Shown here piece by piece: positions 1 through 9,799 of a stretch of DNA of 64,000 bases. The DNA is taken from the NCBI RefSeq assembly GCF_030253575.1, contig NC_080557.1, forward strand, positions 43,166,501 through 43,230,500. Reading direction: 5' to 3'. The DNA is from Rhododendron vialii. Taxonomy: Eukaryota > Streptophyta > Magnoliopsida > Ericales > Ericaceae. The notes beneath the pieces were generated by a model. The model saw nothing but the letters and a program-made list of their open reading frames with translations. It did not search any database and had not been told where the DNA came from. Numbering within the stretch: the first letter of the stretch is position 1; the number at the start of each line of letters is the position of its first letter. A program made the translations under genes and the position numbers.

Positions 1-815
1 CTGCCCCAGGGGCGCAGGAGCCCCTGCCCACACGCCAAAACGGCAACGTTTTAGTTAAATAAAAAATTTCAACCACTCATTTGCAATTCTATGAAACAGA
101 AACGTGATTATGAGAACTTTAGAGACAAAATTTGATTATATCTCTTTAGAATAATATGATCAGAATAGTAAGATTTTCACACCCGTTCAAACAGATTAAA
201 AATTGGACCACTTAATTTTCTAATCATATTTTTTAATATATAAACGGTTTTAAAAAATTAGTGCTTAAATTTTCACCCCGTTTGAATCGGTGCAAAAATC
301 TTGTTATTCTTATCATATTATTCTGAAGGGTCGTAATTTATTTTTATCTCTAGGGCTCTCATAATCACATTTCTGCTACATATGGTCCTAAATAAAGAAT
401 ATATACTTAATATGAGAGCCCTAGAGATAAAAATGAATTACGACCCTTCAGAATAATAGGATAAGAATAATAAGATCTTTGCACTGATTTAAAAGAGGTG
501 TTAAATGGGGTGAAAATTTGAGCACTAATTTTTTTTGTTTTTTTAGACTGTTTATATATTAAAAATTATGGTAAAAAAATTAAGTGGTCCAATTTTTAAT
601 CTGTTTGAACGGGTGTGAAGATCTTACTATTCTGATCATATTATTCTAAAGAGACATAATCAAATTTTGTTTCTAAGACTCTCATAATCACGTTTCTACT
701 TTATAGGATTGCAAATTGGTGGTTGAGATTTTTTATTTAACCAAAATGCTGCCGTTTTGGCGTGTGGGCAGGTGTGGGCAGGGGCTCCTGCGCCCTGGGG
801 CAGCAGAGCCCCCGG
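1..815. repeat. Compound foldback (giant palindrome) element
   Basis: The two ends are inverted copies: the first 44 bases (GC-rich, starting CTGCCCCAGGGGCG) reappear reversed at about 735-803. The inversion continues inward with few mismatches, so both arms of nearly 390 bp pair around a centre near 395. Each arm holds the module AGAATAATATGATCAGAA, then a GTTCAAACAGATT-like box, then CACTTAATTTT, and this module is itself partly palindromic. No coding capacity is seen. The inverted match may extend a few bases past the window's left edge, so the left target-site duplication cannot be read. It is a non-autonomous DNA transposon of foldback type; the superfamily is not resolved. Confidence 0.8.
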
Positions 816-826
816 GTCCTAATTAA

Positions 827-1064
827 GGCTCCGTTCCAGAACACTTTCTTAAAAAATAAGTACTTATTTCACATTTTTAAATTCAAAAATAATATAAATG
901 AAAAATTATTTTTCAATTTTTTTCAACCGTATAAAAGATCTCAATGAGATCTATCAAACAAGATTCATATTGATAGGAAAATTATTTACATAAACACATG
1001 ATTTTTGAGCTTGAAATTACCTTTTTAAAAAATAAGTACTTATTTCCGTTTCCAGAATGGGGCC
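827..1064. mobile_element. Tourist-like (PIF/Harbinger) MITE
   Basis: The 238-bp element starts GGCTCCGTTCCAGAA and ends TTCCAGAATGGGGCC, in inverted orientation, and is flanked on both sides by the 3-bp direct repeat TAA (824-826 and 1065-1067). A 3-bp TWA duplication and GGC-type ends are the mark of PIF/Harbinger MITEs. Subterminal TTAAAAAATAAGTACTTATT palindromes are present. Relatives occur near 8.6, 16.2, 38.3, 50.1, 53.0 and 56.0 kb. Confidence 0.8.
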
Positions 1065-1074
1065 TAAGTAATTA

Positions 1075-1224
1075 GTTAGGATCCAGTCGAGGATACCGGA
1101 TTTTTGCTAAAATGGAGAATTTCTTACCTGTCAAAGATCGTCTATAGATCCAAACCATTAAAAATACAATTCAGCGATTGAAATCATGTTACGCACGAAA
1201 ATTGAAAATCCGGGATATCCGGAC
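1075..1224. repeat. Small MITE with ATCCGG-type ends
   Basis: Inverted ends (GGATACCGGATTTT near the left, AAAATCCGGGATATCC near the right) enclose about 150 bp and are flanked by TAATTA on both sides (1069-1074 and 1225-1230). It is non-coding. The superfamily is uncertain. Confidence 0.55.
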
Positions 1225-1389
1225 TAATTAAGTAATTATACTTCATTGTGTAATTACTTGTATGGAAACCAATGGGCAAAATAGGAAAGAAAGAAAGCAA
1301 AAATCACATCTCTAAGATTACGACGGTTTATTTGTTATGTCAGTGTTCGTTTGAATCATACAGCATCTTTTTTCAAACGAAATGATACT

Positions 1390-1584
1390 CACACAACCGT
1401 TGTGTATATTGTGTAATCGATTCTGACCGTTCAGATGTGTTTAGACGCTCTAGATTTTAAAAAAACTCTTCTAATGAAAAGTTTTAACTCTTTCAAGAAA
1501 AAGTTTGAACGAATCTTCATCATTTATTATAACAATGGACGGATGGAGATTGGTTGTGTTTAATATTTTGCACAACCGTTGTGC
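1390..1584. repeat. Short MITE with CACAACCGTTGTG ends
   Basis: The self-palindromic motif CACAACCGTTGTG occurs at both ends. The interior holds AAAAACTCTTCTAATGAAAAG and its inverted partner. The flanks carry a similar AGCATCTTT...TTTTCAAAC block on both sides, which could be a long target duplication or a remnant of a larger repeat. Non-coding. Confidence 0.5.
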
Positions 1585-1589
1585 ATGTA

Positions 1590-4010
1590 GCATCTTTGTT
1601 TTTCAAACTACCATTAGTTGGGTTGACATCGTGTTGCGTTAAATATTTTGTGTCATTTTAGATTCGGGTCAAAGTTAACATAAATGTATCATATATGACG
1701 AAACTAACCTGATTTACTTTAAATCGTGCCCATTCGAATTGACACTGTTAAAATCCTTATATATATTTTTGTTTTATTTTTTTGACGAACAAGCTCAATT
1801 CGTTAAAATACAATTAAAAGTTTAATAGAGCTGCCCTAGCTTTCACATGAGCAGCCTTAACCGTATGTCTAGCTACCTTAACCACTTTTACTACATTAAA
1901 ACGAGTACATAAAGTGCAAAAGTCCATAATATATTTTTGTTGGGGATCGAGATTCTCTGTAAGGATTCCTCCCTGTGAGGATCGTGTGAGGATTTCTATG
2001 GAATCTTGACTGTTCATCTCGACAATCAATGTTTCGGATTAAAAATAAATTCTTTTGGAAAAAAGTTAACTCTTCCCTAACTTTTAGAGGATCCGGATCC
2101 AAAATACACCTCACTATACGCATGAACTTGTTTATTTTATTTTATGATACTTCGGAAATATACATGAACTTGTTTCAGCCAATAACAAAACGAGCCCACA
2201 TCAAATACTATCACTAACAACGGAATGCCAACAAAAACCAGTGATGTTTTTTCCTACATAAATAAACCAAACATGATTTTGGAAGATCAAATCTTTTACT
2301 GATTGAAAAATTCAACAGGATCAAAACTAATCTTTATGAAAACAAAGGTACATGCAGGTTGTGGGTTCACATCATCGCATTGACACATCGTGTTCGCAAA
2401 TTAAATGTATACTAAAAAAAAAACATGCATTGCAATATGAATAGTTATCGACTTTAGGAAAAATTAAAATAACATAATAAAAACTATAGTAAATGATGTT
2501 TGTCGTTTGCACATGAAATACGAAAAAGACTACTATAGTTTTGGAATACTATTTTGGATCTCATTTCTTCAAAAAATCTAGCGGTGACAAGTCTATATAA
2601 GTTTGAGATAACTTTTTTTTACATATAATAATTACATTTTCTAAAATTCTTGTCATGGTGGCTGCCCCTATTAGACCCCCTAGCTCCATCCTTGTGTATG
2701 CACCTTGACTAATAATATCTTTGGGGGACCAAATACGACGTGACAATAACTCAGCAAGGTAGCACGCTAGAGTTATCAATTTTGATAGAAATCTTCCCTT
2801 CTCTGTCCATGTTTGATAGATGGGTCTTGAGTCTTGACTCTACGATAAAAATCTTTCAATCACTAATAGTCATGTTACTAGAACTCCATAAAGCAACAAA
2901 AACTTGGCAAAGTCGTATGTCATTATATCATAGAACTGATGAGAAGAGTCTTTCCTCATCTTTCCGTGTTGGTTCCGTTCGTATAACAATGTGAGCTTGA
3001 CTCAATCAAAAAATCTTACGATTACTCATGGCCTATTTCTTTGGATTCCATAGAGCCTCAAAGACTTGGGCCCATTGATTGAAAACCTCATGTTTTATCA
3101 TTAGGGATTGATGACCATGTCATTACCACTCTGTACAAAAGCTAACACGCAAAGACTTGGCAAAACCAATTCAGTGTCATTATCATAGAATAAAACTCAT
3201 TGGAAAAATCTTGCAATCAGACTCCATGCATAAAGTAGCCCAGACTTGATAACGTCTCTTTGTAGTGGATATTTATTGGTGATTTTGTATCCGTCTCCAT
3301 CGATTTTAGTATATAATGTGGAACTTGGCTCATTGAAAAATCTTGCAATGAGTATTTATTCACTACTACTGATATGGCGCGCAGGGGAGGCGAGTTATAT
3401 TTCTAGAGATGGGCGAGACTATACATTTTGATAATAAATTTTTTTTTCAATGTAATAGTAATATCTTTTTAGAATCGTAGGGGGACAACCGCCCCTACTA
3501 GTCCCCTCTGTCTCCGTCCTTGAATACACGGGTAGCATACACATAGGATTATGCATATCTACATAGAAGGTGAAGCATCCTTAATTGATCAAAGAAACAT
3601 AGGAATTGTCTTCCAACCACTACAACTTTTAACTAAATTTGGGTTCAAATAATATAGGCTCACTTCAGCGACCATAGTTTGTTTAGTGTTTATAATTAGG
3701 GCCAACCAACATGGAAAAAAGAAGAAACAATATCAGGGTTGTTTAAAGTGCTAATGAGAATTTAGAGTTTAAGATACATTTCTACTAATTAAATGCACTA
3801 AAGCCTATGTTTTACGGATTTGTAGGCAAGTCATTCTCCTCAGCGTCCTCGCATACAACAACTAAAATACTAGTTAGCGGAAATAACTTGACCATCATTA
3901 TTAATCTGTTGTCCATTTAATTTAGCAAAAACACACTCTAAACAGTGATAACTAGTTTTTGGAGAGGGGAAAAAAGATATCGGGATATTTTGAAGTGAAT
4001 ATGAAAGAAT
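1590..4010. other. Gene-free stretch with decayed repeats
   Basis: No open frame here shows domain-like composition. At 1917-2110 there is a GGATTCCTCC/GGATCC-rich relic. Between about 2,640 and 3,520 a motif like GACTTGGCAAA, a CATTATCATAGAA motif and TCATTGAAAAATCTTGCAAT recur several times in drifting form, and the edges (near 2,660 and 3,490) carry similar blocks rich in GCCCCTA and CTCCGTCC. This looks like an old repeat decayed beyond family recognition. Confidence 0.5.
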
Positions 4011-4012
4011 AC

Positions 4013-4408
4013 GGCTCCGTTTGGTTCGATGTAAAATGTTTTACAGAAAACAAACTCCAAACTTTTATTTTTCAGTGTTTGGTTAGCACTTGAAAAATAT
4101 TTTCAAAAATCGACATATTAGTGTAGAAAGAGAGGGGGGCTTAAATGGTGGAGAGATCTGAAAATATTGGAATTGAACGTGGTACATGACTGATGATCAA
4201 GAAAACTGAGTAGTGATAATTGCAGTAGTAGGTAGTGAGTTCTTTTCGGAAAATAACTTACGGGAAATAAGAGTAAGTCATTTTCATCAAATTAATGAAA
4301 AATGTTTTAGATGTAAAATGTTTTCTTCATTTTTTACACAACCAAATATCAAAAAATAGTTAAAATATTTTACCGAAAAATATTTTACGTCAAAACAAAA
4401 CGAAGCGG
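4013..4408. repeat. MITE with GGCTCCGTTTGG ends
   Basis: The left end is GGCTCCGTTTGGTTCGATGT and the right end is the inverse (ACGTCAAAACAAAACGAAGC), with AAAATGTTTTAC boxes inside both ends. The block AAAACAAAACGAAGCGGTTA is directly repeated at the right edge (to about 4,430). The same family recurs at 5,308-5,843. Non-coding. Confidence 0.65.
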
Positions 4409-5307
4409 TTAAAACAAAACGAAGCGGTTAAATGCGTGGAAATTGTTGAACTTGGGTAGGAGTAATGGATTCTGAAAGTTTCTTGGTTCGTGTGGTTGTG
4501 GAAATCGATGTTTAGCTCGGTCTGAAGATTCTACTTCTCCTATTAACGGACTTGTCCCATCTTCTTTTCTTTTGAATTTATTTGCCCTTCAGGATGAGGA
4601 TTTTTATTTCATGAGAAGTGATTTTTGCATTCTCTAAATTATTAATTACACGTTTAAGAGAAGTGCGAAAATCATTTTCTTTAACTATCTCCCAGACCAT
4701 GTGGTTCTCACCACAAAAACGTGGTCTTCATACCAACGGGTGACAGAAGCTACCACACATTAGCCCACCACCCATTGATGTAATCTTCATCAGGATTTGA
4801 TCTTCACATTCTTTTCTCTTTTTTTTTTGTCTTTATCCACTTAAATTTATCATATTGTCTTTTACTCAATAAACTTGTCACACATTTAAAGACAATATTG
4901 TAAATTCATATGAATAAAAATAAAAATGGGAGTACGAATGATTGAAAGAAAACGTGAAAATCATTTTCCTTTCCATCACAAAGAGCGTGTACTATCCACT
5001 AATATGTTGCCCGCAATACCGTAATAAGTTTAGAACCACACACGAATAAACAAACACTTATACACACACTCACAATAGGGGTGGGCCCAATACACACTGC
5101 ACACTTCGAGTGTATGTGGGTCCCATTCCCATTCCTATTGCGAGTATTTGTGTGTATAAATATTTGTGTATGGTTGTAACATTGTTGATGTCGCCTAAGG
5201 GTTTTTGGGGCATTGAATTCAAATTGGTAAAAAGAGCAAAAAAGTAAAGAAAATCCTGGTCCACATGGGGCTGATCCTAAATTTAGAATTGTATCGAGAC
5301 GAATCTA

Positions 5308-5843
5308 GGGCTCCGTTTGTTTCGATTGTTTCGATGTAAAATGCTTTACAATGTAAAATATTTTTCATATAAATTAAAAAAAAAACAAACTTCAAACATT
5401 TATTTTTCGGTGTATGGTTGACACTTAAAAATATTTTTAAAAATCAACAAAATAGTATCGAAAGAGAGTATGAGGGTCGGGACTGACGATCGAGAAAACT
5501 GAGCAGTGAAAATTGCAATAGAAGGCAGCGGGTTCATTTCGGCAAATAACTTACGAAAGATTTAAGGGTAAGTCATTTTCATCAAATTGATGGAAAATAT
5601 TTTACATGTAAAATGTTTTTCTTATTTTTACACAATCAAACACCGGAAAATAGGTAAAACATTTTACCGGAAATATATTTTAGGGAAAATGACGGCTAAG
5701 GACGTGCTTTGATAATTAATATCTGCCAAAAACATTTTCAGTATTAACAAATGTTCTTAACATGTCATTGGCGTGTATTAATTATTAAAACACGTCCTAG
5801 ACCGTCATTTTCTCAATATTTTACATCCAAACAAACAGAGCTC
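5308..5843. repeat. Second GGCTCCGTTTG-type MITE, interrupted
   Basis: It shares most of its length with the element at 4,013, including the GTAAGTCATTTTCATCAAAT block. The left end is GGGCTCCGTTTGTTT and the right end AAACAAACAGAGCTC. Its right part is interrupted by a smaller MITE at 5,683-5,815. Confidence 0.65.
5683..5815. mobile_element. Nested 133-bp MITE with 8-bp target duplication
   Basis: The ends GAAAATGACGG and CCGTCATTTTC are inverted copies, followed by GGACGTG...TAATTAAT-type subterminal sequence also in inverted order. ATATTTTA flanks it at 5675-5682 and 5816-5823. An 8-bp duplication fits hAT-type or Mutator-type MITEs. It lies inside the older MITE at 5,308-5,843, so it is the younger insertion. 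Confidence 0.75.
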
Positions 5844-5849
5844 ATGTCA

Positions 5850-6430
5850 AGATATTTGTGCCATTCGGCCCTTCGGTTCGGACGCAAGCTTGGGCCAAAT
5901 CTCTGGGCCTTTTATTTGGATTGGCAACCGAACCAACTTGCCAGGCTTCACTCATTCCTTGAGGAATATATATCAGCTCCTCCTGCATTTTGAAGTTTCT
6001 TTGTAAAACTGCATTTTACAAAGAATTGGTGTAAAAATTGGCTTCAATCAATGCAACGTAGCGTGTCCTGTGCCCAAAAAAACTTACTCCGCTTAACGTA
6101 AACACTGGGCATCACAATGTATTATCGAAAATTTGGTGTAAAAATTTTATTGCCCCCCTCTCCAAAAATTAAAAAAAAAACATCTTTCGAAAAAATAAAA
6201 ATTATTGAACTATACAATTCAATCTGGAATGCACACACGCATTCTCCATTAAAAAAAAAAGTACTCTATGTTTAGTAATTGAGAAAATTTCCAAGAAAAA
6301 CGGATAAAGTAGACTAATAATGAACAATTTTTACTGTGGGCCTGATTTGGAAAACAGATTGTTTACTGTGGGCTAATGTATAATTTTCCCTAATGAAGGG
6401 AGGTTCCGATAATTAAAATGACTAGAGAGC
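5850..6430. other. Intergenic DNA upstream of the first sHSP gene
   Basis: AT-rich, no credible open frame and no clear repeat. The sequence shared with the second sHSP gene begins only at about 6,415-6,430. Confidence 0.5.
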
Positions 6431-6433
6431 TCT

Positions 6434-6528
6434 GAAACGTACCAGAAGGTTCGTCGGATCAAAACGATCACCAGTCCGTCATAAAGGCCCCAGAAAGTAC
6501 TGGAATTCTCCTCTCCTTCCTATAAATA
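6434..6528 (+). promoter_or_regulatory. Heat-shock promoter: HSEs and TATA box
   Basis: A heat-shock element core GAAGGTTC lies at 6445-6452 with a further GAA at 6434-6436. A second cluster, GAAAGTACTGGAATTCTC, at 6493-6510 gives alternating GAA/TTC-like units at 5-bp spacing. The TATA box TATAAATA is at 6521-6528. The same order is conserved upstream of the second sHSP gene. This arrangement is typical of HSF-driven plant sHSP promoters; HSF binding is inferred. Confidence 0.75.
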
Positions 6529-6653
6529 CCCAACCCCTGCCATATCCAATCCAATCCAATCGAGAGAATTTCAAGGACAACTTTCTCTGCAACCAAACAG
6601 ACTTAGCAAACCCTTTCCCCCTGAATTACGCATCAAATTCCACAACCGAAACA

Positions 6654-7121
6654 ATGTCGCTGATCCCAAACTTCTTCGGCAACCGACGGGGCAACAACGG
6701 CATCTTCACCGATCCGTTTGCTCTCGACGTGTGGGAGCCCTTCCGAGGCATTCCCTTCCCGGAGCTCTCTCGCGAGAACTCGGCGTTCGTGACCACCCGC
6801 GTGGACTGGAAGGAGACTCCGGAGGCGCACGTGTTCAAGGCGGACCTGCCGGGGCTGAAGAAGGAGGAGGTGAAGGTGGAGGTCGAGGACGACAGGGTTC
6901 TGCAGATCAGCGGGAAGAGGAACGTCGAGAAGGAGGAGAAGAACGACAAGTGGCACCGCGTGGAGCGGAGCAGCGGGGAGTTCATGCGCCGGTTCAGGCT
7001 GCCGGAAAACGCGAGGATGGATCAGGTGAAGGCGGCGATGGAGAACGGGGTGTTGACCGTTACCGTCCCTAAAGAGGAGGTGAAGAAGCCTGATGTCAAG
7101 TCGATTGAAATCTCTGGTTAG
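6654..7121 (+). CDS. Class I cytosolic small heat-shock protein (17-18 kDa), copy 1
   Basis: ATP-independent chaperone that holds unfolding proteins in the cytosol during heat stress and hands them to the Hsp70/Hsp100 system. The protein is 155 aa, the usual class I length, and intronless. Visible: the N-terminal class I motif MSLIPxFFGxRR (1-12), a WxPF motif (27-30), the alpha-crystallin domain (about 49-139) with RRFRLPE (112-118) and GVLTV (132-136), and the C-terminal I-E-I motif (151-153) used for oligomer contacts. The start is the first ATG after a leader of about 100 nt below the TATA box. Its paralogue is at 13,460; the two differ mostly in the N-terminal arm. Expression is expected to be heat-induced from the HSEs. 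Confidence 0.95.
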   Translation: MSLIPNFFGNRRGNNGIFTDPFALDVWEPFRGIPFPELSRENSAFVTTRVDWKETPEAHVFKADLPGLKKEEVKVEVEDDRVLQISGKRNVEKEEKNDKWHRVERSSGEFMRRFRLPENARMDQVKAAMENGVLTVTVPKEEVKKPDVKSIEISG

Positions 7122-8250
7122 AGAATTGTGGATGTTTTCTTTATGTGTCCCTCCCTAGTTGAAGTTTTAGTTTTGTTGCTCTGTTTAGAGTCATCGCCGT
7201 TTGTGTGTGTGTGTTAATGTGGTGGAAATATGTGTTTTGTAGTATGTAATGTGCAGTTTTGAGATGAGTAACAAGACCTCTTTGTGTGATGTGAGAAAAA
7301 ATACAGAGAGAATGCAAGTATGTAATGGTGACTTGTACTCACCAATTTTAATGTTAAAAGAGTATGGTTACATGAGTCAGGAGTTCTATCTTGAACTAAA
7401 TTGCTAGCTAGTATGCCTTGAAGAAGATGATGATTCGATGATGATGTCGCTTCTCTCTTTCTTCTGTTTTGGATATTGCTAGTATGCCTCGAAGAAGATG
7501 ATTCGACGATGGGGTAGTAGAAGCAAGTAATTGTGGTAAATGCAAGAAGTTGTAGACAAAAAAAAATTAGTGTAAACAACCCTAAATAAGATGAAAGAAA
7601 ACCGAAATGATGGTTGTTAGTAGATTCTTTTTTCCCAAATTTTGTGTTGCTGAATGGTTGTTTTTAAAAAAGAAAAATAGTGGTAACAAGAAAATGGTTA
7701 TTCTGATCTAAAAAAAAAATGGTTACCAAATGGAGAGAAAAACACAGAAAAAGAAAAGAAAAAAACTGTTTTGGTTTCTTGTAAAATCACTAAGACGGAC
7801 GGAGTATCCAGTGATTTCACATATGTGATTATGTAGAGGTATTTTCATTTTAATTGGAGTACTTTTTGTCTTTGAGCAATTTTTTTATCTGAGTGATTAG
7901 CAAGGGTGACATACAAAAATAAAAAGGTTTTGCAGCCGGCGGTCGGCGGGATCTGGCAACCTGTGGCGGTTTGCAGTGGTGGAGCAGCTGCTGAAGTGGA
8001 GCAGTTTGGGCTAAGGTTGGGCTGGTGGGGGGGTTTTGGTTGGTGTGGGCGGGTTGGGCTGAGGGTTTTGGGTGGGTTGGGCTGAGGTAGTGGGCTGAGC
8101 AGTTGGGGCTGAGGGATTGTGCTTGGTGTGGGCCGGCCCAATGCAAATGGGCTCGGCCCAATTTTATTGCATTTGGGTTATTGCTTTGTTTAGGGGTAGT
8201 TGGGATTTGGTTAAAACATTAGGTGTGGTTTTGTTCTTGCTCACAGGATT
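7122..8250. other. 3' flank of sHSP copy 1 and G-rich tract
   Basis: The untranslated tail has no further gene. At 7,795-7,805 there is a GACGGACGGAGTA relic like a Stowaway end. At about 7,935-8,160 the + strand is unusually G-rich with repeated GGGTTGGGCTGAGG-type units. The open frames on the opposite strand are proline-rich by composition only and are not believed to be genes. Confidence 0.5.
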
Positions 8251-8260
8251 TTATCAATGT

Positions 8261-8904
8261 TGAGGGGTCGTTTGGATGCTGGCATGAGAAGGGGTATTTG
8301 TTTCCCCCCTTTCTCAGACCGTGGACCCATGGTTAATCCTTGGTTTGAGAACCCATTTTGTCGTGGGTTACGGTGGGTATTAGTTTCCTCCCGGATTCTC
8401 TTGTACCATCTCAAAACCTCATTATAAATACCCCCTCTCTCATCTCTCTCTTTCATTTTAACTACAAAATAATCTTATCTCTTATTTTATCCATCATTTA
8501 AACCAAATACTATTTAATTCCTCTTCTCTAATAATCCAAACCAACTACTTCTGCCGATCCGGTTTCTCCGAAAAGGAACTTTTAGAAAATGAAGGTAATT
8601 TCAAGCTCAAAAATTATGTGTTTAAGCAAATAATTTTTCTACCAATATAGATATTGTTTGATAGATCTCATTGAGATCTTTTAAACGGTGCAAAAAAAAT
8701 TAAAAATATTTTTTTTATTTTTATTATATTTGAACTTGAAATTACCTTCTTTTTGAAAAAGAAGATTTAAAAAGAAAATGAAACGAAGCCTATCTCCCTA
8801 TCACATCAATGTGGATCCATCCTTTTTACATAAATATCCATTACTATCTTATCCTTTCATAACTAATACCCCCAATTCATATCTCGCATCCAAACAGGCT
8901 CTAA
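8261..8904. repeat. MITE with GTTTGGATGC ends, interrupted
   Basis: The left end GGGTCGTTTGGATGC (from about 8,264) is matched inverted at the right by GCATCCAAACAGGCTC (to about 8,902). A GAAGGGGTATT block near the left has an inverted counterpart (AATACCCCC) near the right. A Tourist-like MITE (8,561-8,790) lies inside it. No coding capacity. Confidence 0.6.
8561..8790. repeat. Tourist-like MITE, diverged, nested
   Basis: Same family as 827-1064 in reverse order: GCTCAAAAATTATGTGTTTA, TAGATCTCATTGAGATCTTT and a GGTGCAAAAAAAATT box are all present, ending AAACGAAGCC. Its ends have drifted. It sits inside the MITE at 8,261-8,904. Confidence 0.6.
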
Positions 8905-9650
8905 GGGATGAAATAGTAGGTTAAGATTTAGGAGTAAAGGTGAAAGAGAAGAATAATGAAAATCTCAACTATATGAGTTAATTAGGGTGCATCAAAACTG
9001 AAGTGGTGCTGCAGCAGATGATGAAGAATCTCGACTTGGGGGCTGCAACATTCAGCAACGTTCAATTTCACAGTTCAAAAGCGCGCTTCTGAATGCCGCT
9101 GTAGCCTGTAGGAACAGCAGCCCCCAAAGGTCAGAAGAAACCCCGAACTCAAATTGTCTCCCGTCGTTATTCTTATTGTGTTCAAATTTGTCGCCCATAT
9201 TTAAATAGGAGTAATATTTAAATGCATTCTACCTTGGCTGCATTGTGGTTTGTTGTTTATATGTCAACAAGTGCTTAGTTTACCGATAACATTATCTGGA
9301 TATTTTTAATTCTAAAATTAAATCTAAACCATCAATAGAATATCCTGTTTAACTATAGAAACATCTACTACTTGTAGCAAATGGGACCTTCCCAAATGGA
9401 CCTGGACCTAGAGTAATTGTTTCAGTACTCCGGCGGTGCCCCGAACTCCTCAGTAATCGCGCATATAGGTAGAGTCCATGCACTTATTTGTAAGCTTCAT
9501 ATAAATGTGTGGTCAGCAAGGAAGTTGGACTCCACTTAAATGGGCCTCAGAAACACCCAATAATTCTTTGTAGCTAAAGCCTAGTTGTTTAAAGTCAAAG
9601 TCAGACCTGCAAATAAATGCATTTCATAAAGATCCGCCGGCCTGTTGCTT
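8905..9650. other. Upstream region of the glycosyltransferase gene
   Basis: No gene or recognisable repeat is seen. The stretch ends at the TATA box of the downstream gene. Confidence 0.45.
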
Positions 9651-9655
9651 CAATG

Positions 9656-9765
9656 TATATAAATGCAAGGCCAGAATTTAGTAAAATAACAACCCAAACC
9701 CATCCTTCAAGAGCTGCAGACAATCAAACCATTTTTTCATTAGCAAACCAGAACACAGAGAGAGA

Positions 9766-9798
<33 letters not shown>
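9656..9798 (+). promoter_or_regulatory. TATA box and GA-repeat leader of the UGT gene
   Basis: TATATAAAT at 9656-9664 is followed about 95 bp later by a GA microsatellite (9,757-9,798, one AC interruption) that runs to the start codon. GA/CT tracts just upstream of start codons recur in this window (23.0 and 35.75 kb). The transcription start is inferred at about 9,690. Confidence 0.6.

Positions 9799-9799
<1 letters not shown>

Noticed and set aside
6633-6985. Minus-strand and shifted frames over the sHSP genes (also at 13,399-13,878)
   Set aside because: Shadows of the GC-rich sHSP coding sequence.
7845-8161. Proline-rich minus-strand frames
   Set aside because: Produced by the G-rich tract; two overlapping frames with equal composition and no conserved motif.
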